Assembly (NCBI RefSeq): GCF_003073045.1
Contig: NC_037598.1
Span: 24,923,822 to 24,987,821, forward strand
Direction: 5' to 3'
DNA from: Pomacea canaliculata
Taxonomy: Eukaryota; Mollusca; Gastropoda; Architaenioglossa; Ampullariidae
DNA: 64,000 bases
A program made the position numbers and the translations under genes. This document shows positions 11,956 to 25,300 of this stretch, one piece after another; position 1 is the stretch's first letter, and each line of letters opens with the position of its first letter. The notes beneath the pieces are model-generated. The model saw only the letters and a program-made list of their open reading frames with translations, was not told the DNA's origin and did not search any database.

Positions 11956-12852
11956 GTTTCTAGTTTGGTTAACAAGCATTAGTTACTCAAATATTTAATT
12001 TAGTCCCTGTTTCTCAACGAGAAGCACAGGGCCTCGAATATTTAAAGTCAATAAAATTTATTAGTTCCTGTTCTTTAAAATTCATGCTTTCTCTTAAGTC
12101 TCTCTTAACTGTCAAGCTTGTCTCTTCGTTATCATCTTCACTGCTTATGATGATTAGTGTAGATATCGGGAAGAATGTTGCAGAAGATTCCCATTGACAA
12201 ATTATTTCTTGATAATTGTGCACTTTGCGTTCAATTCATTATTCTTCCACCTTTTAACATGCAATCCTTTCTTCTACATATTTATTTTTGAAGGACAAAT
12301 GCTTCTAGATTCTTGACCTCAAAGAAATGGTTGTTCATGACAGTAAAAAACGTCTCGTATTTAATTTAGGGCTCGTCAATTTTTTTTTAAAGTCTCTGTC
12401 TCGTATTATAACTCAGAGTGTCCAGCCCACACTTTCGGTGTGAACTGTAGGCAACACCTGCGGCAGGTGTAAGGACAATGTCACGTGTGACAGGTCAGCG
12501 GCCTCTGCCCTTTACACTGCGCTGCGGGATGGTCGGGACCTGGATGTGACAAAGGTAATCCTTGACTAACTTGTGAGTATTTTATTTTGTTCATGACAAA
12601 ATATCATTTAAAGAGTCGTACAAAGTGTCACTCAGAAGTAATAGACAAACAAACAACAAACAAACAACCCAGCCTGCAAAACTAATGGGGTAGTAGTGGG
12701 CCCTACTACAGGTTGCCCACAGGTGGGCTGTGGGCTGTCCCATCACAAACTACACTATGCGCCTACCAGTTTTCCCACCAGTTTTCGCTAAACGCAGTTG
12801 TGTCCCCTAACGTCGGCATACCCGCTTGGCGCAGTGCAAGCAAGTGGTGTAG

Positions 12853-13053
12853 AAAGAACAAACAAAGGATTATTCAAATGTAGAAGAAATCAAGGTGTGT
12901 CAAAAACATTTGAAAGAAAAGGTCAACCAGTTGCTGCGCATCCATAAGGTCAATGATGACCAAAACTTGAGTGGAGCAGCACCTGATAACTTTTCATTTC
13001 CCTCTGACGATAAAGGAAGATGGCTGGAAGACCGTGGTGTGAAAAAGAGAATG
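12853..13053 (+). other. Exon-like open frame, unrecognised
   Basis: A 67-codon open frame bounded by an acceptor (gtggtgtag) and a donor (aatg|gtatgt). It is rich in Lys, Glu and Asp and reads like protein (KEQTKDYSNVEEIK, then QKHLKEKVNQLLRIHK, then GRWLEDRGVKKRM). It lies downstream of the broken locus C but has no EGF or phosphatase character. Lysine-rich frames further on (about 13300-13380 and 13500-13600) might belong to it. I do not recognise the family: it could be a fragment of a DNA transposon or of a displaced host gene. Confidence 0.3.
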
Positions 13054-13859
13054 GTATGTTTTATAGCAGCTGTTTTCATTAATTTTTTTTTTTTGTTTAT
13101 AGAGACGTTACTGTTTTTTCCAAGATTATTGCATGGCTATCTTTAAGTGTGTCTTAATTTTGTCACAACAAATTTCATTAACATGAGCTTTTGGTTGCAT
13201 ACCTCAGTATTATAGCATTTTTTACTTTCCAGATTATCTCCTGTATCCAGTGGGTGGGTGGTGAATAGTGTTGCCACTTTGGTATGCATCAAGTACAATT
13301 TCACTGATGCCAAGAGGAAAAGAAGATTCAATGTACTCAGATTAAGAGGAGTGATGATGAATGAGTTAGCTCTACTGTATTTGTGGAAAATATTTCTAAT
13401 ATGTGAAAATTTAATATTAGCATTGTTTTGTACTTCATCAGTATCATTGTAAAGGCATATGGAGAAAGAAATATAATAAGAAATAGAAATGTTAAGTTGC
13501 TTGTTCAGCTGATGCAGCATGTTTTAGTCTTTCCAAGAACAATGGCTTACAGTAGATACCTCAGTTTGATGTTTGATTCATTAATAAATGCAAAGGAGGT
13601 AAGAGAATTTTCTCTAAACTTCTTCACAATCATAGTAGTTTGCTGAATTTTGGAGGCATACCGTGGTTTTTTTTTCCAGCAAAGTAGAGAGACATTATAG
13701 CTTCTGTTGGGGCTTTTTTTCTCATTTATATCAGAGGATAGAACTTTGATGATTGTTTTCTTTTTATAAAGTGTCAGTCAGGAGAATGTTTCCACAAGCA
13801 ACAGAAATGGAAATAAATAGTGTGGCACATAAATGGTTCATTAGTGCCAAGGACAGGGA

Positions 13860-14690
13860 TGGTGAGCGACATCAGCAATTCAACTCAACTACTGGTGAGT
13901 AGGCGAGTTCTTCGCGATGACGATCGGGGTCCGTCAAGGGTGCCTACTCTCTCCCATCCTTTCCTTGAAAATCTGTGCAAAGATGACATTGACCTCATGG
14001 CAGGCAGTAACAACGAACTTCAGGATTTGACGGACAGACTCTCCAGGCGAGCGGGGGCCTATGGCATGGAAATAAGCTCAGAAAAAAGGAAAGTAATGAT
14101 TATTCCACCACCGACAGCAGCAGCAACATCGTCATGAACGGCCAGAAACTGGAGGAGGTCAACAGCTTCAAGTATTACCCTGACTAGAGATGGTTGCTGT
14201 ACAGCAGAGATCCGTATCAGGATTGGTATGGCAACATCCGCAATGTCCAGGCTGGATAGGATCTGGCGAAGCATCAATCAGCTTCCAAGTCCCTCGTGGT
14301 TGTCAATCACTCTACGGAAACTTGGACGCTGCTTGCCGCAACGGAAAAGAAACTCCAGGGCTTTGATGCCTGAGAAAGCTGCTCCGCATCTCGTACCGCG
14401 AACACAAGACCAACGCATACGTTCCCTCGTGGGCCACATGAACCCCTTCTGGCAACAGTTCGCCTGGTTCGGTCACGTCACCCGCCACAAACCCTGTTCC
14501 TACAAGGAACCTCGAAGGGAGCCGTCGTCGTGGTCGTCCGAGGAAAAGCTGGGTCACCAACATTAAAGATGGACGAACGCGAGATGCCAGACCTGCTCTC
14601 ATCTGCTCAATTCTGTCTGTTGCTGTTGCCGGACGGTCCCCCCTACGCCCGGACCGGGCATGGGACTGACCTGACCTGACCTGACTGGTG
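13860..14690 (+). mobile_element. LINE reverse transcriptase remnant (RTE/CR1-like)
   Basis: Same family and orientation as the element at 9138-9990. Readable pieces are VRQGCLLSPI, then LMAGSNNELQDLTDRL, YGMEISSEKRKVM, then AMSRLDRIWRSINQLPS, a WTLLA-like stretch, and AWFGHVTRHKPCS near the end. It covers the catalytic-domain end through the C-terminus of ORF2, is 5'-truncated, and changes frame several times. Confidence 0.8.
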
Positions 14691-16052
14691 AGTGGTCATG
14701 ACTGACACTTTTTTTTGAGCATCACTAGTGAATCTGTTAGTAAAAGTACATCCAGAAAAAATGATATTTAATTCATCGCAAGAGACGGTAACCTTACCCT
14801 CTGATTGCTCAATAGAACAGTTTATTTCTGTCGGCAATTTGTTTTTCAGATTCTGGCTCCCGGTTCCCTAGCAGGCTGTCTGGTGGTGCATCAGTTAATG
14901 AACCAGTAGAGTGAGGATTAGCTGCACAGGGTTCTTGGACCTCGTCTTGGACACACTACTTTTGCATGTGACATCTGTTTGCTTCAGCAAAACCCGAGTT
15001 ACAAAAGTAAAAGTTAGAAATAAAAATAAACCTGAGAGAATCACCCCAATGTAGAAAAATAATCATTTTGAATTGTCATTTGCTTCTTGGTATTGTCTTA
15101 GTGTGGTAGAGATTTGATATCATGCTGTGTGAAGGACCGACGGTTTTGGTGGTTAGAAAGTGGTGTAGTGGTAGGCAGAGCACCTGCTGGTGGTATTAAG
15201 GTGGTGATAGGGTGGGATTTTGATGGTGAGAAAGTGGTTAGAGGTGCCGAGGTGGGTAGACCACCTGTTGGGAAGCAAATAGTCACACACACAGTCAGCC
15301 AGTTTGTACATGTTACACAATGTCCACAAAAAGCCGAAAGAATAAAAGGTCTGAATCTTTAAACCTCGCCTGTTATAATTATTATGAACTGGTTTTGCTT
15401 TTGGATCAAGTACTAATAACCTGTTTGTTGGTATTGATCAGTTTTTCTATTTTTTTCTTACAGTCATTATTTAGTACATGATGTACACAAGTGCATACTT
15501 ATAAAACATTTTGATAATGGAGTTAATTTTGACACGATAGAGACAGACCATGTAATATCTGGCATTTAGATTTTGCAAACTGTTTTCTCTTTTACAATTC
15601 TGTTTTCTTCACTTTTTACTTCTCTATATATATCGGGATGGATTTCCCATTTGTTACATTCTTCAGTAATATGCAATAATAAAAGTGTAAGAACATTTGT
15701 ATAAGGTTCCAACTGTTGATCAAAAGTTGCCAGTTCCATATAGCTGAGAGCTGTATATCTTTCCACTTTCATTAGTCCATATAATTCTTGTCAAAAGACC
15801 TGTATATATATATATTATTTCTTTTCTAAATCTGGATTTCTGTATGTAAAACTTTGCCATTATTATTATTGTCTATTACTTTAATCGTGAGACTATTGTG
15901 ACAAGGCTTGAACACCTTACTAGACAAAGTGAAGTTTGAAATCAGTTCCTTTAGCTTTTTCAAGCATTTTATTTCTTAAACTGGGAAAGTGGGTAACCAA
16001 GAGGTCAGAGCATCTGCCTCCTAGTCTTGAGGCCCATCAACTAGCCGATGTG
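14691..16052. other. No gene recognised
   Basis: Intergenic sequence. A 68-codon minus-strand frame at 15566-15772 (ERYTALSYMELATFDQQL near its start) looks protein-like but has no recognisable domain and no clear partner exons. G-rich tracts at about 15130-15280 keep two opposite frames open through composition. Confidence 0.4.
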
Positions 16053-17170
16053 TCATTAATTACGACAAAGCATTTCAAAAATATGTTTTATGATTTTCAG
16101 AGAAGTAGTGTATAATATAAGAAATAATTTTATGCCTTGCAATTAATTAAAATAATGTTGGTAAATACTAAAATGCACAAAACAACTTCTATATATACAC
16201 ATGTATTGTCAATACAAACAAATACACGTAGTAATAAATACATGATAAATAAATGTAATTCTGAACACAGCGATTTCAATATAACTGTGACTACCACTGT
16301 CATGGAAGTAACGGAAATATTTTAGAAGGAATTACGAGTGCTGATGATGGCTAAGTCCCTAATGAGTTTCCTCAGACCGACAAAGGCAGACAGTGTTCTC
16401 AGTGTTAGCTATGTGTCTGTCTACAGTGTAGCAGCAGTCGTCTGGGTGTCGGTGGCTTACACCCGGATTACACCAGAGGTCGTTAGTCCAAACCTGGAGG
16501 ACAGTGGACCATCCTCAGAGAAAATGCTTGTTCCAAAGACAAGATTCCAACATATGACATGACCCCCAGTGTTTAAGATCGCCGACATTTCTATATTGTC
16601 CATCGCATGACTGTCCTTACCCCGCCCCGATTCAATAAGCAATACAATGTTTGTCAGGAAATCAAGTTCAAAGAAGAACACAGTGTGAAGGAGTGATTAT
16701 GGAAGGTCCACATGTTTGTAGTTGTTATCTATTGGCGTAGAGACTCTGTGAAGCTCGGAACCGATGAGCTACTTCATAGCAGAATCGGTATTCTTCCTGA
16801 AATAGAAAATAGAATTACAACATGATGGTGGATATTAATATATATATAGTACACGGAAAGAAATCATCTTATATAATATTATAGAAATCTTTGCTTCAAG
16901 CTAGAAGCTTTTCGTAATCTTTTCCGGAATTTTAGTCGCTCAAATGATGATACATTGGTAGACAACTGGACACAGCTCAGTCTGTGTAATTTAACTGACA
17001 CGGAGGAACTGGCATCACTTTACTTAATTAGAGGATATAATTACAAATGCAAGTTGTATATTCATGAAAATAAGACTATTGAAATTCACTGCAGTTTGTT
17101 CCACCCATAAATCCCCAAGTCTTCTCAAGTAAGAATAATATTCCTTTGATTATTAGCAGCCACGAAAATA
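16053..17170. repeat. Segmental duplication, copy 2 (3' end of gene A)
   Basis: The partner of 3633-4789. In this copy the terminal exon is in its proper context, since the preceding phosphatase exon (17477-17342) lies just beyond the duplicated block. This is therefore probably the source and 3633-4789 the derived copy. Confidence 0.9.
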
Positions 17171-17233
17171 AGATTGCGAAAGAGTAATAGGTCCACGAAG
17201 ACTAATCCTTTAAATAAAATGTTTGTTGTTATT

Positions 17234-17267
<34 letters not shown>

Positions 17268-19904
17268 TGTCTTGTTTAGTGTCACATTCAATAAGTTCGA
17301 TGTTGACATGAGATCTCAACTACTGATGGACGTTCACCTACCAGCGACGTGACGACCTCAGGTCTGACCTCCTGCATTTCTCTGACCTTCATGAAGATGT
17401 CGGCTGTGAGGTCAGAAGTCATCTGAGTGATGATGTTACACAGTACGCAGAACAAACCACTCTTTGCAGCCCCGTCTCTGTTCACAAAAATAATATTTAA
17501 CTTTACTGTAAGCTGTTCAAACTATCAAGGAAGCAGTTTTTGACAAATGACCGTAGAGGTTACTACCATTACTATTACTAACAACAAGTAGAAGAAAAAA
17601 AGATAAAAAGATAAAAGAGAACAAAAATCAACAAATTCATCAAGAAAACATTAGCACACGTCCTTTGTAGAGTACTGCATGAAACTTTTTTTTGTTTTAT
17701 TTTGATGCTTAAAAGAAGGAATGAACACTGTGTGGCATCACTGACATGCACTGGATGAGGACGGGGCAGGACTTGGTGTCGAGGGCAAGTCCAAGCAGCA
17801 GCTGCAGCAGGTGTACGAGGTCCTCACAATAGCCGGGGACCTTGTCTCGCCAGTCAGTGAAGGACAACAGGTGGACCTCCCCGTGTTTGTGCTTTCGCTG
17901 TCAACACAACAGACAACAAACAACTGCATCACCAGAAACCAGTAAACAAATTCTTGAGAACTGGTGTGGCGAAAATATTCTTGTAGTGATTATAGTAAAC
18001 AACAAAAAATAGTTTTTTCGGCGACATTGTCAGCCACTTACAACAGGCGTCAATGTTAATTGAAGTCAGTCTTAGAAAAGTTTTACATGTCATTTTCTTG
18101 TTTGCTCGAAACAAGTTCTCCACATTTTAGATGAGACATATCAGAAAACATTCCAGACATTCTCTGGACATAAAATACAGACTTTGTGTGTTGCAAGTGT
18201 TACCTCCCACTTGAGACTGTAGCTCTGTAAGCTGACTCCCAACACATCTTTGTCAACTAGTGTCACAGTGTAATTCTCAGCCACCAACTTTTCTTCTTTT
18301 GTCGGCCAATAAGGACACAGATTCTGATGGACAAGGATGAAAATGTAAGAAAACAAACAATTCACACAGCAGTGCAGGGTTACATACAGAATAGAAAATG
18401 TCTGAGGTATAAGTGTTTGTTCCTAAGTTTATGCTAGTATACCAAACTATAAACTATGGTTGTTTTTTGTTCTAGTTTTGTTCTTCTTATGATGACATCA
18501 ATAATAATGAGGATGATTATGATCGTCATCATTATTTTTATGATGAAAACTTATTAGAGACCAAGAAAATAAGCAAATAAAAACAAAAAGAAGGTCGACC
18601 CTGCGTGCCTTCTGGTTAGAACGACTCTTGTGTACTAACGTATTATAAGCTATCTGCTTTTTCACCCAAAAATATCATACATAAAGCAAAGTAGCTAATA
18701 AACAAAAATTATTAAATAACTATTTTCCAATTCATATCGGCAATGGTATCAAAGGGTTATCATTCAGATAATAGCCTTTATAATTCTAGCTTGTGTACAC
18801 ATTTATAACTCAGTCTACCTTTTGTAAACAGTCAGCACTTCCCAGAGACACAATGTTTGTGACATCAAAGCTTTCCACCAACCGCCACAGGTCTTGGACG
18901 GTGTCTGGCAACGGCAGTTGTGTCAAGATGCTGCCTCGGGCATCAATCAGGGTCTGACAACAGAAGGTACAGGCTAATCAGCAATACAATTCATCAATTT
19001 AAAATCATTTAAATAACATTCAGCTTCATAGAGCATGCACATCCTATTATATTATTATTATTAATAATTCACATTATCAGAGTTGGCCATTCAGCTTTGT
19101 AGTCCTGTCTTTAAGTCTAAGACTAAAACTTAAAATCTTCCCAATATGAAAATAATATTTAACAACAATACAAATTTACTCAGTAGTTCAGTGCATTTTA
19201 TGTCCAAGCTGAAGAAGGGTAGCTTTCACACACAAACCACAATTTTAATGAGTATGGAAACCACATAAGCAGCAAGACTTATCCGAATTCAGCCTGTAAG
19301 CCATGAATGTCAGTCTGAGACATGACTGGAATCAGCCACAGACTAGCAAAGGTCAAAGGGAAATAAATAAATCGTGTGGGCCACCTCAATACCATGTTAT
19401 AACCACACACACACATTATATTCTAGGATTCATGCTAAATAGTGAGCAGCACTTACTGGAGCAAAAACAGCGGAAATGTAGTTGTTTCTCCCTCGAGCAT
19501 GCGCAGTGAGGTAAACCAAATGATTGTCAGCTGATAAAAGAAGAATAAATGGACATGTAAAAACTAGTTTTTGATGCAGATTTTAGTGCAGACAATGATA
19601 TTTGTGTTTCTTTCTCTGTGTGTTCGTTTGTTTGTTTGTTTGTGTTTAGCCCCTGGGCTAACGGTTACTGGGCTAACGGTTCACTACCAGGCATGGCTGT
19701 CTATTACGTCACAGTCTGTATATTTTTCTGTCAGTACCTTTCTCTCTCTCACTCACACACACACACACATCAAGCCATTGGATGATGAAAAGATTGCAAA
19801 AATATTTTCTTACGAGGAAGAGAATTCATATTTCGATTCTTGTCTCGGTTCTCGGATGAAGTAGAAATCGTGTAACGTGGTTGTTTCAGACGATCTCTCA
19901 TCAA
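16725..19904 (-). CDS. Gene A second phosphatase domain D2 exons (degenerate)
   Basis: Exons: 19904-19814 (RDKNRNMNSLP), 19530-19457 (GRNNYISAVFAP), 18953-18819 (ILTQLPLPDTVQDLWRLV), 18323-18204 (CPYWPTKEEK), 17897-17746 (LLSFTDWRDKVPG and up to LIQC), 17477-17342 (IDGAAKSGLF) and 16796-16725 (EEYRFCYEVAHRFRA, stop). The signature would be C-x5-R in an active enzyme; here Cys is followed by IDGAAK, so the phosphate-binding Arg is replaced by Lys and the preceding His by Gln. As in most receptor phosphatases, D2 is therefore likely a regulatory or docking module. The terminal exon is the one duplicated at 4312-4383. Confidence 0.88.
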
Positions 19905-22262
19905 CTGTAGATTCTATAATTAACAACAACAAATTATCTCTCTCTTTTCCACATGTTCAGAGATTCGCATACAAAGATACTCTTACTAAGAGGTTATTTA
20001 TTACTACTACTACTAACAATTACAATTACGACTAAAGCAATAGTAAATGAACATATAGTATCTGCATTTTTAGTCTACCTGTTCATACTACATTCAAATA
20101 AACATATATATATATATATAAACAAACCGACAAAACTAAAAAAGAAATAAGACAAAACTTGTACACCGAAGCAAATCCCGGGAACGAGAATGAGAAAGGA
20201 AGGAAGTTGGAATGAAAACAAATTTTTCTGAGACTACGATAAGAACAGACAAGAAAAGCATCATCAATATACATGTCATATTGAATACAGATCGAAGTGG
20301 ATAAAAACAAGATGAAAAAAGGCATTTGGTAGGTAAAGACGAGACAAACACCAGACAGCACACCACCTGAAACTCAGTGTCCACAATCTTGTCATCAGTT
20401 GTGGTGGTGGTGGACATTAAGGAGGCCATGTCAAAGTAGGCGACTTCTCGCCGAGTGTTGAGGCTGCTGTAGGCTTCCAACACCACCTCGTACACAAACG
20501 AGTACTGCTCCTACCAGGACATCATATTACTGGCTTCTTCAGCAAATGACTAGCGATTTTTAAAGATATTCTTACATATTTTTTCTTATTATTTATCTGA
20601 TTGAAACAATTGCAATTGTACCTAATTGGTGTGAACTGTTCAAGTGTCTCAACTCTTATTTATCGCATAACATTATTCGCAAGTGTTTTTATTGATTGAA
20701 GTATATAGCTATATTTTGAGTGTTTGTTGCATAAAATAAGCTGTAAGTGTCATTTTTTTCAATATTTGATTTATTTTTGCGGGACGAATACATGATAAAG
20801 AACAACAACGAAAAGGATGCCACTTGTCTTCCACAGAATAAAATCAGAGAAAAAGGCGAACCTTGTTTTGCACCATGTTGCATCGGTCGTCCCGCAGTCT
20901 CTTGACGACATCCAGAACATCGACAGTCCCATCCTCTGTCGCCTGGTCCATCACAATATCAATCGCTATGTAGGTACCCGTGCGTCCAACACCAGCACTA
21001 GAGGGGGGAACGGGAAAGTTGTAAAGAAACTGTCCAACAGCAGCACTAGATTAAGGGACAAACTTTGTTTTATTTTGAACACTGAGGAACCTAACACTTT
21101 AGCGGAGAATTCAGTTTTAGATTTTCATCTTTCCCACCAACTCTCTGGAACCTGGAATTTTTAGCAAACAGGCAACAGAGAGTTTGTGTTAAATGTCTTT
21201 TCTCAGATCCTATTGTCACCTGTACAGGCTCCCTTCATGGCCGCTGCTTGTCTCTACTCCTGTACATACTGTATATTAACAGTTGTAGAGGCACTACATA
21301 TAGGAGCTTTCTAGTAAAATGTGGTGATGACACTGCCTTGCTGTCTATTTGTATGATACTGAACATGATCATAGTGATGCTCTTCCTGACTTTGTTCACT
21401 GGTGTGACGAACACTTTCTTGTCTTCAATGCCTTAAAGACTAAGGAAATGATTTTCGATTTTTGGACGAAGAGGGCTTAGTCAGTCATCAGTATTATCGA
21501 TGATAATAACATTGAGGTATTAACCCTAAACCTAACCCTGACTCTTACAAATATCTAGGTACTATCTTCGATAACAAGCTTAAATGAGATGAGCATCCAT
21601 GAGCTAATAGCGCCTGTACACATCTGTCAGTCCTTCTCCTCTAATACAAGAATGCTACAAAATTTGTGAAAATTACAACAAATATTTAAAAACAAAGACA
21701 TGTTGTAAAGTGATAACAAGCGTTAAACTATAGTTGTTTTTTTTTTATTGGAAAACATAACGGGTAAACGCAGGGGAAGCAGATGTGCCATTTCGATAAT
21801 TATTTCCCTTGTTCCTCGCTTCTCTCCATCTGCACGTGTGTCTATTCTCCCTCTCTTTTAACTACTTTCTCTTGTTATGATCTTTATTACAGTAACAAAC
21901 TATAAAGAATGATTCGTTTAATATTAATAGAGTTTACCTTGATGTATCACTAAAACTCGTCTTTAATATAGAGGCAACTCTTCTTTATAATTATCTAGAC
22001 GTGGTTAACAGTATGCTGGCTGGTAAGGGAAATAATCGTGAAAAAACCTGACAGACGTCCATCAGTAATTTTAAAAGCTAGAGAGATTGTTTACAATCAA
22101 CATCAAGAGTCAAGCGCTGACAGGGAAATTAATTGCTTCTTTTCCATGGTAATTACACAAAACTTTCTTCTCTATTTAATTAACACACATGAAATAGTTT
22201 TAGTGTGGAGCTGTCTATGGTTACGATCAGACTGACAATACAGATTTGTGTTCACGCACACA

Positions 22263-22301
<39 letters not shown>

Positions 22302-25300
22302 CACACACAGAGTTAAACATAGAGAACTCGGTGTCTCCATTACCTGCAGTGAACAAGGGGAGGCGACAGTGTACTGGCAGAGTTACGGGACTTTGCAAAC
22401 TTGCAGAAGTCAGTGAGGGCGATGGTGGAGGGGATCTCGTGGTCCTTCCAGTCCACGTAGTGAAGCTGTTCCACCAGGCGAAAGTTCCTCACCTTTGAGA
22501 GAGCAAACAATTTGTTTTATGTCTGACGTAATTGGGAAAATAATAACAATAACAACAATAACAATAATAATAATTACAATAACAATAATAAAGCACATTT
22601 ATAGAGCTTAGTCGAATATTAAACAAGCTGTAATCGTTTTCCAAAGTAATGCAATCCATAAACTGTATTCATATTTATTAGTTTAAAAAGATTTTTTCCC
22701 AAGAATTTGCCGGTGTTTACATTTGTAAAATTTTTTTTTTAAATTCTCTACATTTTGTTCTCAAGTTCTAAAATCCAAACAAATGGACTTAAAGGTTTCA
22801 GTCTAGCATTCTAATCAGTTAATAAAACTGATTTTTTTCCAACATAACGTGTAAATTTTCAAATCTGTAATTGCTAATTACTTTGTGCTTTTTTTAAAAT
22901 GGTTTAATAACTGAAATCATAGAAGGACAACAGGGATTAATACTTACATTGACTGGCTGTACATGAAGAGTCCTTACGATGAAGTGCGCCCTCTTGTCCT
23001 CCTCAGCACACGTCACTTCCACCTGCCCGTAAACGTTCTTCTCTCCCTTTGCCGGCCAGTACTCAAAGCACTTGGACTGCACGACATACAGAGTGAGGTG
23101 GGCTGCATGGCATGTAGTCACATAGTTCATCTTCACAAGATATTATACACATTATACATAACTGAATGATCTAGGCAATGAAAAAGCTGCAGAAAAGAGC
23201 CGACGAAATAAAAATAGGAAAGAAGAAAAGAGAAACTACCTATTGTGCGAACAAAAGAAAGAAAAAAAAACCCAGAATGAAGTAAGAAATGAACAAACAC
23301 ATGAGTAATTAAATAAAACAGGAGGGAAGCACCGCATGGGATTTTTATGAATGTGATGATATCGTTGTTGTGAAGTGGATTACCTTCCCATTTTCAAGAG
23401 CGTTAGTCAACATGATTATCTGAGTTACGTTTTCCTGCCACACCATTCGCCAAAAGTCATCAACGGTGTTGTTTCTGGGTCCTGTAGACAATCAGTCAAT
23501 GATCTCGTCAGTCATTCAAGTTTATTTGATCCTAATTAAATAATCAATTAACAGATTACATTTTATTCATCCACTAGAATTTCTTTCTTTGATCGAAAAA
23601 ATGGGATAAAATATAAAGCGAGTGAAAGGAGATCTGAAAGAAGAAAACAAGATATACATATAGAGCTATTTGAGCCTGTCATAGTATACACAATACAGTT
23701 ACACATACCTTGGGCTGCAATGTAAGCTTTGTCTCGCTTGTATCCCTGGAGAAAAGACATTAAATTATATTATAATTTAGAATCCAACAACACGAGTAAA
23801 CAAGTATTAAACGTTTACTGGCCACAGGAAGCCTCCAACAATAAGTTTCTTCTTTAAAGTGAAGATGCCGAGCTAGATATTTGAAAAGACGATTGAAAGA
23901 GTTTCCCATTACTCTTGCTTTTCTTATTGCATTTAAAAAGTGATGCAGACAGTTACATTTTTTACTGTGTTTTGATGTCTCTGTAAGATGCTTTTGCAGC
24001 AAGTCTTTTAATTTCCATCTTATTGTTTTCGATTATTAGAACACTAGCATCTACAGCCAGCAACCGTCCAACCCTGCTTCAGGGTGGCACACGAGGTCAC
24101 GGCCTCTGTTCTACTGGTATCCAGACATCGTCACGATAAGTAGTAGATGATTGTTGCTGCTCCACCCTGTAGACCTCTCTACTACTGAACTCTCACTGAC
24201 TAGAAATGAAAACATTCAAACACTCAGTCTCACTGACAACACTCACGGTGATGAAGCTGGCGTTGATATAGTCCGAAGAGTTATCACCCTTTACCTTCTC
24301 CAGGACAACTCTGTTGAAGTCGTCTGTTGTATGGTGAAAATAACGTAACAATGTTAGTGGGTTTTTTTAAATACACCAAAAATAATTACATTGATAAACA
24401 TAGTGCATAGTACCAGATTTGTGAAGTTCTGCATAGTTTACTATTAATTCTGTTTACTTTAAAATAGCAATGTTTAGAGAAAAATTATTTACAATTTTTT
24501 GCACATTTTCTGAAAGATAACACGGAATATATTCCAAAAATTGTTCTTTCTTTCGAAATGAAAAGATTTTTTTAATTTTCATTTGTGAAAGGTACTTTTC
24601 TATGTCACCAATAAGTAACTAACTCACAAGGAAGAATAGTGTTAAACCGATTTTTGTAGTGATTTTCTTTCTGTGATCCGTTTTTGCAGTCATAAATTAA
24701 ACCAGAGGGCAGCTCCTGCCAAACAAATTTTTTCCATAATTATTTATTCTTTGATTTATTACAAATGTTAACATGAGTCCGTGCGTGCGTGCGTGCGTGC
24801 GTGCGTGTGTTCACCCAGGTAAACAAGAAAAATCCGGGCACTTGTCTGCATCCACAAATAACTTAGCCCTTGCATAATCTTGATATTTTCTTAAATACAT
24901 AGATTTCAAGAAATCAAAACCTGCCACGATTGACCACAAGAAACAAAAATAAATAAATAATAATAATTTATCGTAAATTTCAGCAAGAGATAACAGGAGG
25001 TTCAGAATAAATTGTCAATGTTCAAAAAGTTTTCTACGAGGTTCCTCTTACAAAAATCTATTTCCCTTTCTATTATTTTAGTTCTTAGAAAACAGTTTTA
25101 GGCTCTGTTACAGACAACAAGTGTATCAACTCGCATAACAACATTTCTTCCTGATTTTACTGAGAATTCGTCGTCAACGGAGCGCAGTTTCTTCTCGACC
25201 TCCATTTTGAACATGCGCAGTGACACGCCAGTAGTGGCGGCGTGCATCCGGGCATCTAGGTGTGATGTTCGTCCGCCTGCAGTGAGCAGAGCTTCCGTCC

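Larger units (their letters stand above)
7937..12554 (+). pseudogene. C: decaying FTP-lectin/EGF gene
   Basis: Plus-strand exons: 7937-8006 encodes a signal peptide starting MAGFHLQVHILFLMI and ends in phase 1 at a gtaagt donor. 8388-8600 is the FTP first half (ENVALSKWYTQSSFHP, ITIFGRTG). 10388-10585 is the FTP second half (LSCATTLYGQ, ICEVQIMG). 10858-10999 and 11355-11491 are EGF domains; a degenerate third EGF lies at about 12420-12554. The first EGF exon has one extra base before its last cysteines and the second lacks one at its start, so the frame is restored across the junction but the first EGF loses its C-terminal disulfide pattern. The third EGF needs several frame changes. The front half is intact and could be secreted; the 3' half looks eroded. 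A LINE sits in the intron between the FTP halves. Confidence 0.65.

Noticed and set aside
15114-15362. Overlapping open frames on both strands
   Set aside because: G-rich, repetitive composition keeps both frames open; no splice context or domain.
15984-16050. tRNA-like sequence (gtcagagcatctgcctcc)
   Set aside because: No complete cloverleaf with anticodon arm could be drawn; at most an eroded SINE head.
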